Source: Mycobacterium sp. ENV421
GTDB lineage: Bacteria; Actinomycetota; Actinomycetes; Mycobacteriales; Mycobacteriaceae
Assembly: GCF_002887815.1 (NCBI RefSeq)
Contig: NZ_PDHO01000010.1
Span: 124,001-188,000 of the forward strand
Length of the DNA stretch: 64,000 nucleotides
Direction of reading: 5' to 3'
Below the pieces are notes generated by a model. The model saw only the letters and a program-made list of their open reading frames with translations. It made no database searches and was not told the DNA's origin. Position 1 is the stretch's first letter. Each line of letters opens with the position of its first letter. Positions 15,517-25,325 of this stretch are shown here, piece by piece. The position numbers and the translations under genes were made by a program.

Positions 15517-16356
15517 GTGCGCGATGTGGGTTCCGGCGAGGACACCGGGGTGCTGAAGCGCGACGTCGGTGCCGAGATCGACGTGACAATCACTGCGCCA
15601 ACGACTTTGGAGTTCCAGATCGCGGTCGCCCCGGTTCCCGGGGCACGCCTCACTGAATCGCTGGAATACCGCGTCAACGGAAAACTCATCAGCCCTGACG
15701 AGATCATCGGCGACCACGGCACCCGCATTCACCGCTTCGATGCCGGGGAGGGTTCGGTGACCGCCTCCTATCGGGCCACCATCGAGGGCCGGACCGATCC
15801 GCCACCCGTGCGCGATATCGACCTCTCGACCTACCTGCGGCCGAGTCGCTACGCCGAAGCCGACAAGTTCTTCGGCTACGCCGCCACCGAATTCGGCCAG
15901 TACGCGAACTCCGTCACGGTGCTGGAGAAGGTGTCGTCGTGGGTGGGGACACGGCTGGATTACGTTCCTGGATCCAGTGATCCGACCGACGGCGCCGCGG
16001 ACACCCTGCTCGCGGGCGCCGGTGTCTGCCGCGATTACGCACATCTGGTGATCGCACTGCTGCGCGCGGTGAACGTCCCGGCGCGTTTGGTCGCGGTCTA
16101 TGCGCCGGGCTGTGACCCGATGGACTTTCACGCCGTCGCCGAGGCGTTCGTCGACGGCGCCTGGCAGGTCGTCGACGCGACATGCCTGGCGCCACGCCAA
16201 TCGATGGTGCGGATCTCCACCGGCCGCGACGCCGCAGACACCGCGTTTCTGGACAACCACAACGGCGCGATCACGCTCAACAGCATGGAGGTCACCGCGG
16301 TCGTCGACGGCATGTTGCCGCTCGACTCGGTGCACGAACTGGTGGCCTTGAACTGA
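15517..16356 (+). CDS. Transglutaminase-like cysteine peptidase family protein
   Basis: 279 aa. N-terminal beta-rich Bact_transglu_N-type domain (about 15-115), then the transglutaminase-like core with the catalytic triad: Cys in GAGVCRDYAHL, His in DFHAVAEAF and Asp in VVDATCLAP. This matches the mycobacterial Rv2409c-like group, whose reaction in vivo is unclear. The start is uncertain: the GTG at 15517 is listed, but the GTG at 15550 has a better spaced GAGGA and begins VLKRDVGAEIDV. The 10 bp to dnaE1 form a convergent junction. Confidence 0.82.
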   Translation: MRDVGSGEDTGVLKRDVGAEIDVTITAPTTLEFQIAVAPVPGARLTESLEYRVNGKLISPDEIIGDHGTRIHRFDAGEGSVTASYRATIEGRTDPPPVRDIDLSTYLRPSRYAEADKFFGYAATEFGQYANSVTVLEKVSSWVGTRLDYVPGSSDPTDGAADTLLAGAGVCRDYAHLVIALLRAVNVPARLVAVYAPGCDPMDFHAVAEAFVDGAWQVVDATCLAPRQSMVRISTGRDAADTAFLDNHNGAITLNSMEVTAVVDGMLPLDSVHELVALN

Positions 16357-16365
16357 TCGGTGGGC

Positions 16366-19300
16366 CTAGCCCCCGAGGCAGCCCGGCCCCAGCAGTGCCT
16401 TGAGATCGCCCATCAGCGCCGACGACGGCGTCACCCGCAGCGACTGGTCGAGTTCCAGCGTGGTGATCCGGTCGCCACTGATCAACCGCAGGTGCACCTG
16501 TGCGGTACCCGGGTGGCGAGCCAGTACCTGCTTGAGTGCGCTGACCTTGTCCATCGTGCACTGCCTGGTGGGCAGGCTCACCGCAAGGGGCCGATTCGCC
16601 TGTGCGCCCGAGAAGTCCGGTACCACAAGCTCGTTGGCGATCAACGAGATCCGGTCATCCTGGATGCGCACCTTGCCGCCGACGAGCACCACCGCGTCGT
16701 CGGCGATCTCGGCGCCGAACAGCGAGTAGGTCTGCGGGAAGAACATCACCTCGATGCCACCGGTGAGATCCTCCAACTGCGCTGAGGCCCAGGGCATTCC
16801 GTTCTTGTTGACCCGTCGGTTGACACCGGCCAGAATGCCGCCGACCCGAACCTGCGTGTCGTTGGCGACGTCGCCGCCGAGGATGGCCGGGATCTGAGTA
16901 TCGACCTGGGCGTTCAGCAGGTGCGCCACCCCGTTGAGCGGATGCCCGGAAACGTACAGCCCGAGCATCTCCCGCTCGAGGGCCAGTTTGTGCTTGTCGT
17001 CCCACTCCTCGTCGGGCACGCGGATGGTGAACGCCGAGTCGCCGCTGTCGGCGCCGTCACCGTCTCCCCCACCGAACAGATCGAACTGTCCGATCGCTTC
17101 CGCTTTCTTGGTGCCCAGCACCGAGTCGACGGCATCGGTGTGCACCAGGAACAAGCCCTTGCGCGGATGCTTCAGCGAATCGAAAGCCCCTGCCTTGATC
17201 AGGGATTCGGTGACCTTCTTGTTGCAGGCCGCGATGTCGATCTTGTTCAGGTAGTCGGAGAAGTCGGTGAACTTACCCTTGGCGGCCCTGGTCGCGATCA
17301 GCGAGCTGACAACGTTGGCGCCGACGTTGCGGATCGCGCCGAGCCCGAACCGGATGTCGTCCTCCACCGAGGCGAAGTTCTGCACCGACTCGTTGACGTC
17401 GGGCGGCAGGACCGTGATACCCAGCCGGCGGCAGTCGGCGAGGTAGACCGCCGCCTTGTCCTTGTCGTCACCGACGGAGGTGAGCAGCCCGGCCATGTAC
17501 TCGGCCGGGAAATTGGCCTTGAGGTAGGCGGTCCAGTAGGACACCAATCCATAGCCGGCGGCATGCGATTTGTTGAACGCGTACCCGGCGAATGGAAGGA
17601 TGGTGTCCCACAGCGCTTTCACCGCCTTCTCGGAGAACCCGTTGGCGGTCATCCCCTCCTTGAAGCCCTGATACTCCGCCTCGAGCACCTCGAGCTTCTT
17701 CTTGCCCATGGCCTTTCGCAGAGCATCGGCCTTACCCATCGAGTAGGAGGCGACCTTCTGCGCGATGAACATGATCTGCTCTTGGTAGACGATCAGACCG
17801 TACGTCTCGGACAGGATCTCCTTGAGCGGCTCTTCGAGCTCCGGGTGGATCGGCTTGATCGCCTGCCGGTTGTTCTTGCGGTCGGCGTAGTCGTTGTGGG
17901 CGTTCATGCCCATCGGGCCGGGGCGATACAGCGCCAGCACGGCGACGATGTCGTTGAACTCGGTGGGCTGCATACGCCGCAGCAGGTCCCGCATCGGCCC
18001 ACCGTCGAGCTGGAACACCCCCAGGGTGTCACCCTTGCCCAACAGTTCGTAGGCTTTGGGATCGTCCAGCGGAAGCGATTCCAGGTCCACGTCGATACCG
18101 CGGTTGGCTTTGATGTTCTCGATGCAGTCGCCGATGATCGTCAGGTTCCGCAGGCCGAGGAAGTCCATCTTCAGCAGGCCGATGGCCTCACACGACGGGT
18201 AGTCCCAGCCGGTGATGATCGCGCCGTCCTGCGGACGCTTCCACAGCGGGATCGCCTCGATCAGCGGCTGCGAGCTCATGATCACCGCGCACGCGTGCAC
18301 CCCGGCGTTGCGGACCAGACCCTCCAGGCCACGCGCCGTCTCGTAGATGGTGCGCACGTCGGGATCGGTGTCGATCAGAGCCCGGACCTCGGCGGCCTCC
18401 TTGTACCGCTCGTGGTTCGGGTCGGTGATCCCCGCCACCGAGATGTCCTTGGCCATGATCGGCGGCGGCAGCGCCTTGGTGATCCGGTCGGCGATCGCGA
18501 AGCCCGGCTGGCCGTAGTGGACCCGGGCCGAATCCTTCAGCGCCGCCTTGGTTTTGATGGTGCCGAACGTGATGACCTGAGCGACCCGGTCACTACCCCA
18601 CTTCTCGGCGGCGTAGCGCACCATCTCACCGCGGCGACGATCGTCGAAGTCGATATCGATATCGGGTGCCGACGGGCGCTCCGGGTTGAGGAATCGCTCG
18701 AACAGCAGCCCGTGCGGGATCGGGTCGATATTGGTGATGCCCAACGCGTAGGCCACCAGCGAACCGGCCGCCGAACCACGGCCCGGCCCGACCCGGATGT
18801 CGATCGACTTCGCGTAGTTGATCAGGTCGGCCACGATCAGGAAGTACGACGGGAAACCCTTGCCACAGATGACGTCGATCTCGTAGCTGGCCCGCTCGGT
18901 GTACTCCGGCGGCACCGCGTCCGGAAAACGCCGCCGCAGACCGGCCGCGACCTCGTGACGCAACCAGCTGCCCTGGTCATGGCCGTCCGGCACCGGGAAG
19001 ATCGGCATCCGGTCGGTGGGCGCCCAGACGTCGGCGTAGGACTGCACCCGCTCGGCGATCAGCAGCGTCGAATCGCAGGCCTCGGGAACCTCCGCGTCCC
19101 ACAGCGCGCGCATCTCCGCCGCCGACTTGAGGAAGTAACCGTCGCCGTCGAACTTGAACCGGTTGGGGTCCGACAGCGTCTTGCCGGTCTGGATGCACAG
19201 CAGCGCCTCGTGGTTGTGCGACGCGTCGCGGGTGACGTAGTGGCAGTCGTTGGTCGCCAAGGCCGGGATCCCGAGCTTGCGGCCGACGTCCAGCAGGCCC

Positions 19301-19923
19301 TCGCGGACCCGGCGCTCGATCGAGAGCCCGTGGTCCATCAGCTCCAGGAAGTAGTTCTCCGGCCCGAAGATCTCCCGCCACTTGGCGGCGGCCTCCAGCG
19401 CCTCCTTCTCGTGGCCCAGCCGCAGCCGGGTCTGCACCTCACCCGACGGGCAACCGGTGGTGGCGATGATCCCCGCAGCGTGCTCGGCGATGATCTCGGC
19501 ATCCATCCGGGACCACTTGCCGAGCTGACCCTCGAACGAGGCGAGCGTCGACAGCTTGAACAGATTGCGCAGGCCGGTGGCGTTCTCGGCGACCATCGTC
19601 ATGTGCGTGTAGGAGCCGCTGCCCGACACGTCGTCACTCTTCTGGCCGGGATCGCCCCACAGGATGCGGCGGGTATCAAATCGGGAAGCGGGCGCAATGT
19701 AGGCCTCGACACCGATGATCGGCTTGATGCCGACCTTGGTGGCGGCGTTGTAGAACTCGCTGGCCCCGAACATGTTTCCGTGGTCGGTCATGCCGATGGC
19801 GGGCATCTCGAGGCGCAGCGCCTCGGCGAGCATGGGGGTGATCTTCGCCGCACCGTCGAGCATCGAGTACTCGGTGTGGTTGTGCAGGTGCACAAAAGAG
19901 CCGGCTGACGTTCCAGTACCCAT
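16366..19923 (-). CDS. dnaE1: DNA polymerase III alpha subunit, replicative
   Basis: 1185 aa, the length of mycobacterial DnaE1, the essential replicative polymerase. Domains: N-terminal PHP domain with [15 protein letters not shown] and the proofreading-type metal-binding residues, the polymerase palm with the catalytic aspartates in [12 protein letters not shown] near residue 422, fingers, tandem helix-hairpin-helix, and a C-terminal OB fold ([20 protein letters not shown]). A TAGACT -10 box on the minus strand at 19938-19933 gives a leader of only a few nt before the ATG. The convergent neighbour is the transglutaminase gene. Confidence 0.97.
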   Translation of the reverse strand: MGTGTSAGSFVHLHNHTEYSMLDGAAKITPMLAEALRLEMPAIGMTDHGNMFGASEFYNAATKVGIKPIIGVEAYIAPASRFDTRRILWGDPGQKSDDVSGSGSYTHMTMVAENATGLRNLFKLSTLASFEGQLGKWSRMDAEIIAEHAAGIIATTGCPSGEVQTRLRLGHEKEALEAAAKWREIFGPENYFLELMDHGLSIERRVREGLLDVGRKLGIPALATNDCHYVTRDASHNHEALLCIQTGKTLSDPNRFKFDGDGYFLKSAAEMRALWDAEVPEACDSTLLIAERVQSYADVWAPTDRMPIFPVPDGHDQGSWLRHEVAAGLRRRFPDAVPPEYTERASYEIDVICGKGFPSYFLIVADLINYAKSIDIRVGPGRGSAAGSLVAYALGITNIDPIPHGLLFERFLNPERPSAPDIDIDFDDRRRGEMVRYAAEKWGSDRVAQVITFGTIKTKAALKDSARVHYGQPGFAIADRITKALPPPIMAKDISVAGITDPNHERYKEAAEVRALIDTDPDVRTIYETARGLEGLVRNAGVHACAVIMSSQPLIEAIPLWKRPQDGAIITGWDYPSCEAIGLLKMDFLGLRNLTIIGDCIENIKANRGIDVDLESLPLDDPKAYELLGKGDTLGVFQLDGGPMRDLLRRMQPTEFNDIVAVLALYRPGPMGMNAHNDYADRKNNRQAIKPIHPELEEPLKEILSETYGLIVYQEQIMFIAQKVASYSMGKADALRKAMGKKKLEVLEAEYQGFKEGMTANGFSEKAVKALWDTILPFAGYAFNKSHAAGYGLVSYWTAYLKANFPAEYMAGLLTSVGDDKDKAAVYLADCRRLGITVLPPDVNESVQNFASVEDDIRFGLGAIRNVGANVVSSLIATRAAKGKFTDFSDYLNKIDIAACNKKVTESLIKAGAFDSLKHPRKGLFLVHTDAVDSVLGTKKAEAIGQFDLFGGGDGDGADSGDSAFTIRVPDEEWDDKHKLALEREMLGLYVSGHPLNGVAHLLNAQVDTQIPAILGGDVANDTQVRVGGILAGVNRRVNKNGMPWASAQLEDLTGGIEVMFFPQTYSLFGAEIADDAVVLVGGKVRIQDDRISLIANELVVPDFSGAQANRPLAVSLPTRQCTMDKVSALKQVLARHPGTAQVHLRLISGDRITTLELDQSLRVTPSSALMGDLKALLGPGCLGG

Positions 19924-20037
19924 AGGCCCGTCAGTCTAGGGCCGCGGACCGACAGCCTTCGGCGTGTCGCGTACGTGTCTGGCGGCTCGTGTCGATTCGC
20001 TTCGCGCGGGCCCGTCACTCCTGATAGGCAGAACCCT

Positions 20038-20409
20038 ATGTTCGCGTCCAAGCCCCCGCTGCGCAGTGTGGGCAGCGACCCCGACTACCGCTTCACACTG
20101 GCCAACGAGCGGACCTTCCTGGCCTGGTTGCGGACCGGTCTGGCACTACTGGCCGGAGCGGTGGCGCTGGCCAGCCTGGTCCACGATTTCGGGCCGCGTC
20201 CGTTCCGGATCGTCATCACGGGGCTGCTGCTCGTGCTGTCGCTGGTGGTCACCGCGGGCGCCTACGTCCGGTGGGATCGCGCCGAGCGGGCCATGCGGGA
20301 GAAGCGGCCGCTACCGACCGATCCGCTGCCCCGGATCATCGTCTCCGGCGCGGCGATCATCATCGTGGCCGCAGCCGTGCTGGTCTACCTCGCCGAGTTC
20401 GGCCGGTGA
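20038..20409 (+). CDS. DUF202 (YidH-like) membrane protein
   Basis: 123 aa, three membrane helices, with the DUF202 hallmark LANERTFLAWLRTGLALLAGAV at residues 20-40. It is encoded with a second DUF202 protein in a GTGA overlap, so the pair probably forms a heteromeric membrane complex of unknown function; the arrangement resembles Rv2272-Rv2273. The ATG at 20038 follows a TGATAG -10-like element, so the leader is very short. Confidence 0.8.
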   Translation: MFASKPPLRSVGSDPDYRFTLANERTFLAWLRTGLALLAGAVALASLVHDFGPRPFRIVITGLLLVLSLVVTAGAYVRWDRAERAMREKRPLPTDPLPRIIVSGAAIIIVAAAVLVYLAEFGR

Positions 20410-20735
20410 CCGAGAACCCGGACGTCACGGCGGTGGCCGAGCGCACGGCGCTGGCGTGGCAGCGCACCTCCATCGGCGTGCTGGCGATCGGCGCCCTGCT
20501 GGTGCGCTGGAGCGTGGTCGAACGGTTCGCGCTGTGGCCGGGCATCGTGCTCACCACGGCAGCCGCGCTCGTCAGCCTGGTCCTGGTCCGGCGGCGCTAC
20601 CAACGGGTCCGCGCCGCGGTGCTGGCCGGGCAGACCCCGCTCTCGCGCTACCTCATCCCCGGCGCCACCGCGGTCATGCTGGTGCTCGTCGCCGGTGTGG
20701 GCGCGGCAATGCTGGTGGAGTACAGCCGCCTCTAG
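20406..20735 (+). CDS. DUF202 membrane protein, second of pair
   Basis: 109 aa with three membrane helices; DUF202 signature AERTALAWQRTSIGVLAIGALL near the N-terminus. GTG start overlapping the upstream gene by 4 bp. It ends 4 bp inside the converging SecDF-P1-like gene. The function of the family is unknown. Confidence 0.78.
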   Translation: MTENPDVTAVAERTALAWQRTSIGVLAIGALLVRWSVVERFALWPGIVLTTAAALVSLVLVRRRYQRVRAAVLAGQTPLSRYLIPGATAVMLVLVAGVGAAMLVEYSRL

Positions 20736-21328
20736 GCCTCGTCTTTGAGCATGCGGGCTATCTCGCGGGCCTGTTCCTCGGTCACGTCACCGGAGAGCTG
20801 CAACACCTCGCCGTCGATCCGCTCGGTGATGGTCGGTGCCCACACCACGAGATCGGCGCGGACGAAGGCGATCCGTTGGTGGATGTGGGACGAGGTGAAA
20901 TCGGCGAATGCCCGCGCCGAATCCGGGGTCATGGTTACCTGCACCATCTGTTTGGCGGTCAAGGGATTCAGGAACGAGTCGACGTCGGTGAGCTGAATCG
21001 TCAGCACTTGAGGTCCGAGTTCGTACACCGCAGACTTGAGGACGTCGCAAATGCGCAGCGGCGCCTCGGGCGGCGTCGGCGGCGGCGGGTCGCAGTCCCC
21101 ATCTCGAACAACGTATGTGCCGTTCACCGGCCGCAACGACAGTGGCTTGATCGTCAGAGCCGGCGGCGTTGCGGTTGTAGTCAGTGTCGCGCTTTCCACT
21201 TGCTTCTGCTTTTGCAGGATCCCCGGGGCCAGCAGCACCCCGAGGACCGGCAAGACGATCACCGCCGAGGAAAGCGCAGCGACCAGCGTGATCAGGAGCC
21301 GCCGGTTTCGGCGGGGACTGTCAGACAT
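20732..21328 (-). CDS. Membrane-anchored SecDF P1-head-like protein
   Basis: 198 aa: one N-terminal helix (about 13-37), then an outside domain. The C-terminal half (VLTIQLTDVDSFLNPLTAKQ, VTMTPDSARAFADFTSSHIHQRIAFV, VLQLSGDVTEEQAREIARML) resembles the P1 head of SecD, without the transmembrane transporter part. Stand-alone proteins of this type are frequent in mycobacteria and uncharacterised. The ATG at 21328 has GAGGAG upstream, which decides against a start ten codons earlier. Confidence 0.7.
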   Translation of the reverse strand: MSDSPRRNRRLLITLVAALSSAVIVLPVLGVLLAPGILQKQKQVESATLTTTATPPALTIKPLSLRPVNGTYVVRDGDCDPPPPTPPEAPLRICDVLKSAVYELGPQVLTIQLTDVDSFLNPLTAKQMVQVTMTPDSARAFADFTSSHIHQRIAFVRADLVVWAPTITERIDGEVLQLSGDVTEEQAREIARMLKDEA

Positions 21329-21354
21329 GCGCTCCTCGATCTGAATTTGCGGCC

Positions 21355-21450
21355 TCACATGGGGACCGGCGCACCGAAGCCTAGGACAACACCGATTGGA
21401 ATCGCCGCGAGCAGAATAGCGCTCGTAACGACACGATCAGCGTGGACCGG
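21355..21450 (-). pseudogene. Remnant of a duplicate membrane-protein gene (C-terminal end only)
   Basis: About 95 bp align base by base with the last codons of the intact membrane-protein gene at 22153-23388: the shared stretch GGCGCACCGAAGCC lies just inside each stop and similarity continues to a common ACACGATCAG. The rest of the gene is missing; the next bases match sequence that lies beyond the start of the intact gene, so about 1.1 kb was deleted. Confidence 0.75.
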
Positions 21451-21475
21451 GTAAGCCGTCGGGGATTACATCGGA

Positions 21476-21800
21476 TGAGTACAGGGTCGATCCACGTGAG
21501 CCAAGGCGCGACGGTCGTCGATCGGGGCTTCCAGGCAAGGACAATCTCGGCCACGACGCGATCTACGGCGCGGTCAAATCCCAGCCCCCCGGGTTCACGT
21601 TCGACGGACGTGCCGCGGCTCGCGCGCGAATTCGTCTTCCCTCTCCGGGCGGTCAAGCACCACCCGGGTGACTTCCCTTGATTACCAACTGAAGTGCCGC
21701 GACCTCGTAATGGCGATCGACGACAAACAGTCACTGATCCGCACCAATCAGGTGACCGGCACCGCCGTCATAACGTTGATCAGCGATTTCGGCCGGGCCA
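21476..21800 (+). pseudogene. Remnant of a duplicate polysaccharide pyruvyltransferase gene
   Basis: Two segments match the intact pyruvyltransferase gene at 23413-24447. The first (about 21476-21645) matches its 5' end, including AAGGACAATCTCGGC and GCGGTCAAATCCCAG; one base is lost after GGGCTTCCA, shifting the frame. The second (about 21668-21795) matches the 3' part: TCLDYQLKCRD-like codons, then IDDKQSLIRTNQVT against IDDERSLIRTDQVT. About 640 bp between them are deleted. With the frameshift the copy cannot make an enzyme. Confidence 0.8.
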
Positions 21801-22152
21801 CCGGGAAGTCATCGCCCAGCGGAGCGTCCACGAGGCACGGCGGCGGCGTTCGGTTCACCGGTGACGTCCCGCCAGCCAGTACCGGGTCGCCGAATTATGC
21901 CCGCGCACACACGGCTGGCGCACCGGGTCGGCGAGTAAGTTCTGTACCAGGAGAACGCGGCACCGCACAGCCAACCCCGCTGCTCGTACCGTGGACATCC
22001 CCGTCCGACGCCGCCCAGCCGATGAGATAGCGGCCGAGCTTCAGTCGCCGCCCGATGCGCTGTCCCCGCCCATCCCGCCAATCTTGGCGCGACCGGGACG
22101 CCCGCAGTGTTGCCTCTCGGGGAATATCACCGGGACAACGACTTCGGTGCAG
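21801..22152. other. Non-coding stretch after the decayed duplicate
   Basis: About 350 bp between the pseudogene remnants and the intact membrane-protein gene. Short reading frames on both strands lack any recognisable domain or ribosome site. It is probably further decayed sequence or the 3' flank of the intact gene. I see no RNA gene or repeat in it. Confidence 0.5.
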
Positions 22153-23388
22153 TTACATCGGGACGGGCGCACCGAAGCCGGGGATGATCCCGATCGGGAT
22201 CACTGCAAGCAGGATCGCACCGACAGCGAACACGATCAGGGTGCGGCGGGTCGGCGGTTCATCGATTTCGGGCTGGTTGCGGGTGTACAGCAGAAAGACC
22301 ACCCCGAGGTCGAAGGCGATGATCACCCACCACCGGACCCAGTCCACCCCGGTCGCGAACACCGGCACAATCATCACCATCCCGATGAGCATGGCCAGCG
22401 GCCTGCCCCGCAGGATCGAGGTGAACCGGCGTACCGGAACACCGGCGACGTGGCTGATCGCCAGCGTGGCGACGGCCAGCGTGGCCAGCCCATAGACCGT
22501 CGAGCCGGCCAGCGCCACCACACCGATGCTGCCGACGAAGCGCATGCCTTCGCTGAAGGTCATGTCGAACAACGGCAGGAAAGCCCGGCAGAACCAATCG
22601 TGGTAGTCGACGTAATAGTGGAAGCCGCTCAGCAGCTGGCCGATGGTCGGTTTGCCGGCCAGTGGATGGTTCATCGGCCCGTGCTGCACCAGCTGACACA
22701 GCTGCGGGGACACCTTCTGCCTGCCGAATGCGGCCAACGCCAGGGCGACCATCACGGGCGGCCCGAGCGCGGCCACCACACTGGTCCAGAACGCCTTGGC
22801 GTCCAGATGCCGCGCCAGCACCGTCAGCGCCGACAGCACGCCGAGCCCGAACAGGAACGGCGTCGCCTCATGGATCAACGTCAACACGCCAAGCGTCACA
22901 CCAAAGACCGCACTGGCGATTACGGTCGCACGAGTGGTGGCGAACCTGGTCAGCACGACGGCGAACAAGGCCAGCCCGGCGCCACCCAGCAGATCGGTGC
23001 GTGCCGAGAACAACGCGAACGCGAACCCGAACGGCAACACAGGGATCAGCAGAGCGATCAGCCGCCGTCGCTGCGACCGACCGGACCTGACGGCAATCGA
23101 CCAGGCCACCACGGCGAGACCGAGAACGAAGGCCACCGTCGGAATCCAGCGCAACACCGCCAGCCCACCGAAGTAGTGCGCGGCGCCGAACAGGCCCAGC
23201 ATCTCGCCGGCAAGTCCGCGCCGGATGAAACCCACCGAGTAGTCGATGGCGAAGTAGGAATACCAATAGCCGTCGGGGACCACCGTGATCGCAAGCGTCA
23301 AAAGCACTGCCGCCCAGAACAGCAGCAGCACCGTGAACGTGATGAAGAAGCCGCGCCTGCTCCCAGTGTCGACCGCGGTGCTCGGCAT
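22153..23388 (-). CDS. Polytopic membrane protein, unknown function
   Basis: 411 aa with about 10-11 membrane helices. Near the N-terminus is IDYSVGFIRRGLAGEML in the first outside loop, a pattern seen in uncharacterised envelope-polysaccharide membrane proteins. Large loop with HYYVDYHDWFC in the middle. Its start lies 25 bp from that of the divergent pyruvyltransferase gene, and a decayed copy of the same pair sits next door, so the two genes probably act together, perhaps in making or exporting a pyruvylated glycan. No glycosyltransferase motif can be named with confidence. Confidence 0.65.
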   Translation of the reverse strand: MPSTAVDTGSRRGFFITFTVLLLFWAAVLLTLAITVVPDGYWYSYFAIDYSVGFIRRGLAGEMLGLFGAAHYFGGLAVLRWIPTVAFVLGLAVVAWSIAVRSGRSQRRRLIALLIPVLPFGFAFALFSARTDLLGGAGLALFAVVLTRFATTRATVIASAVFGVTLGVLTLIHEATPFLFGLGVLSALTVLARHLDAKAFWTSVVAALGPPVMVALALAAFGRQKVSPQLCQLVQHGPMNHPLAGKPTIGQLLSGFHYYVDYHDWFCRAFLPLFDMTFSEGMRFVGSIGVVALAGSTVYGLATLAVATLAISHVAGVPVRRFTSILRGRPLAMLIGMVMIVPVFATGVDWVRWWVIIAFDLGVVFLLYTRNQPEIDEPPTRRTLIVFAVGAILLAVIPIGIIPGFGAPVPM

Positions 23389-23412
23389 CGGCTGAGTATA
23401 GGGTCGGTTCGC

Positions 23413-24447
23413 GTGAGCGAAGACGCGACGGTCGCCTATCTGGGCTTCCACGACAAGGACAATCTCGGCGACGACGCGATCTACGACGCGGTCAAATCCC
23501 AGCTGCCCGGGGTCACGTTCAACGACATTCCGCGGCTGGCGCACGAATTCGTCTTCCCGCTCGGCGCTGCCCTGCACCGGGCTCGTACCCCCAGCACGCT
23601 GGTGATGGGCGGCGGGACGCTGGTTGGAGTCCGCTACTTCCGCCTGCTGGCCAAGGCGGGCCTCGCGGTGACCAAGAACAACGGCAAGTACGCGATCGGC
23701 GTCGGGGTGCAGGACCCGGGCTATTCCGGGCGGGGCAGCGGGTCAGGCAACGACGAGCTCATCAAGTGGAAGCCGATCCTGGTCGATTTCGACTCCGTAT
23801 CCGTGCGCGGGCCCCGCAGTGTGGAGCTGTTGGCTGAGATCGGTGTGACGGCGCAGATGACCGGCGACCCTGCACTGATCCTGCCGCGCCCCGAAGTGCC
23901 GGTCGAGGACGGCCTGATCGGGGTCAACCTCGGCTACGGCGACGACTTGTGGGGACATGACCCGGTCGGAGTCGCTGACCATGTCGCGGCCGCTGTGCGC
24001 GAACTCGCAGGCCGGGGCCACCGCTTCGTCGGCATCCTGATGAACCCGAGCGACCGCAAGTGGCTGGAGGTGGCATTCGAGGGCATCCCCGCTGACATCC
24101 TGCTACCACCCGACGCCGAGGCCGCAGCACGGGAATTCGCCCACTGCTCGGCCGCCATCGTATGCCGGCTGCATGCCGGAATCCTCGCGGCCCTGTCGGA
24201 CACCCCGGTGGTTTCCCTTGAGTACCAACCGAAGTGCCGCGACTTCGCGATGTCGATCGACGACGAGCGGTCACTGATCCGCACCGATCAGGTCACCAGC
24301 ACCGCCGTCGTCGACCGGGTACTGCAATCACTGGCCGACTCACGCGCAATCCGAGCCAACAAACGCGCCGCCGTCGACCGGCTACGCACCCAGCTGAACT
24401 CCGAATACAGCGCGCTGCGCCGTCAACTCGGCATCGCGGGCGCCTGA
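23413..24447 (+). CDS. Polysaccharide pyruvyltransferase family protein
   Basis: 344 aa. PvyT-type enzymes transfer pyruvate from phosphoenolpyruvate to a sugar, making an acidic ketal. Family features: YLGFHDKDNLGDDAIYDAV at the N-terminus, LVMGGGTLVG, VSVRGPRSVELLAEIG, then TGDPALIL and the C-terminal IVCRLHAGILAALSDTPVVSL with its conserved His. GTG at 23413 is preceded by TATAGG at 23397-23402, giving a short leader. Pyruvylated acyltrehaloses are known from M. smegmatis; the lipid locus 12 kb downstream could supply the acceptor, but this is inference. It overlaps the converging rarD-like gene by 25 bp. Confidence 0.8.
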   Translation: MSEDATVAYLGFHDKDNLGDDAIYDAVKSQLPGVTFNDIPRLAHEFVFPLGAALHRARTPSTLVMGGGTLVGVRYFRLLAKAGLAVTKNNGKYAIGVGVQDPGYSGRGSGSGNDELIKWKPILVDFDSVSVRGPRSVELLAEIGVTAQMTGDPALILPRPEVPVEDGLIGVNLGYGDDLWGHDPVGVADHVAAAVRELAGRGHRFVGILMNPSDRKWLEVAFEGIPADILLPPDAEAAAREFAHCSAAIVCRLHAGILAALSDTPVVSLEYQPKCRDFAMSIDDERSLIRTDQVTSTAVVDRVLQSLADSRAIRANKRAAVDRLRTQLNSEYSALRRQLGIAGA

Positions 24448-25325
24448 CGAGCCCGCCGCAGTGCGTCACCGCTGAACACCAGCAGGGCCAGCCAGATCAG
24501 CGCGAAACCCGCCCAGCGGGCCGGCGGCATGGGCTCGTGCGCCACCAGCACACCCCAGGTCATCTGCATGGCCGGATTCAGATACATCAGCAACCCGAGG
24601 GTGACCAGGGGCAGGCGCTGGGCCGCGGCGGCGAACAGCAGCAGCGGGATCGCGGTGATCGGCCCCGACAGCATCATCAGCGCCAGGTGGCCGGACCCGT
24701 TGCTGGCGAACTGGCCGTGCCCACTGAGCTGCAGCACAACGATGTACGCGATGGCGAACGGCGCGGCGATCGCGGCCTCCACGCCCACGCTGACCCGCGG
24801 GTCGGTGGGAACCACCTTCTTGACCACACCGTAGAGGCCGAACGTCGAAGCCAGCCCGAGCGCGATGATCGGCGGCCCACCGACCTCGATGCCGAGCAGG
24901 ATCACCGCGGCCAGCGCGATCAGCACCGCCACCAGCTGAGCCCGGTTGAGCCGCTCGCGGAAGATCAGCACCCCTAGCAGCACGCTGATCAGTGGATTGA
25001 TGAAGTAACCGAGCGCGGCATCGACGACATGGCCGTTGCTGACGGCGAAGATGAAGATCACCCAGTTGGCCGACACCAGTGCCGAGGCGCAGAGCAGCAG
25101 CAGCCAGGTACGTCCGGTGATAGACCGCAGGTCGGACAGCTTGCGCATGGCGACCACCACACCGGCCATCAGAACCAGCGTCCAGACCACCCGGTGCGCC
25201 AGAACCTCCAGTGCTCCAGCCGGTTTCAGCAGCGGGAAGAACGCCGGGAACAAGCCCCAGGACCCGTAGGCACCGATGCCGTAGAGCAGACCGCCGGTCT
25301 TGGTGTCCTGTTTGGGGCTCGTCAC
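24423..25325 (-). CDS. RarD-like EamA-family transporter
   Basis: 300 aa, ten membrane helices in two EamA repeats, close to Rar[23 protein letters not shown] at the start, then [11 protein letters not shown] and [27 protein letters not shown], which are RarD signatures. Substrate unknown. GTG start overlaps the stop of the pseudouridine synthase gene by 4 bp, at the end of the lspA operon. Confidence 0.85.
   Translation of the reverse strand: MTSPKQDTKTGGLLYGIGAYGSWGLFPAFFPLLKPAGALEVLAHRVVWTLVLMAGVVVAMRKLSDLRSITGRTWLLLLCASALVSANWVIFIFAVSNGHVVDAALGYFINPLISVLLGVLIFRERLNRAQLVAVLIALAAVILLGIEVGGPPIIALGLASTFGLYGVVKKVVPTDPRVSVGVEAAIAAPFAIAYIVVLQLSGHGQFASNGSGHLALMMLSGPITAIPLLLFAAAAQRLPLVTLGLLMYLNPAMQMTWGVLVAHEPMPPARWAGFALIWLALLVFSGDALRRARQAPAMPS

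Noticed and set aside
16921..19908. 995-codon open frame opposite dnaE1
   Set aside because: It is the antisense mirror of a conserved polymerase gene; high GC leaves the complementary frame open. Its translation has no recognisable domain.
21809..22081. Minus-strand 90-codon open frame between the remnants and the intact cassette
   Set aside because: Contains no recognised motif and no ribosome site; treated as non-coding.
21991..23412. Upstream extension of the pyruvyltransferase frame
   Set aside because: Its 474 codons lie antisense to the membrane-protein gene and read as low-complexity Arg/Gln/His sequence.
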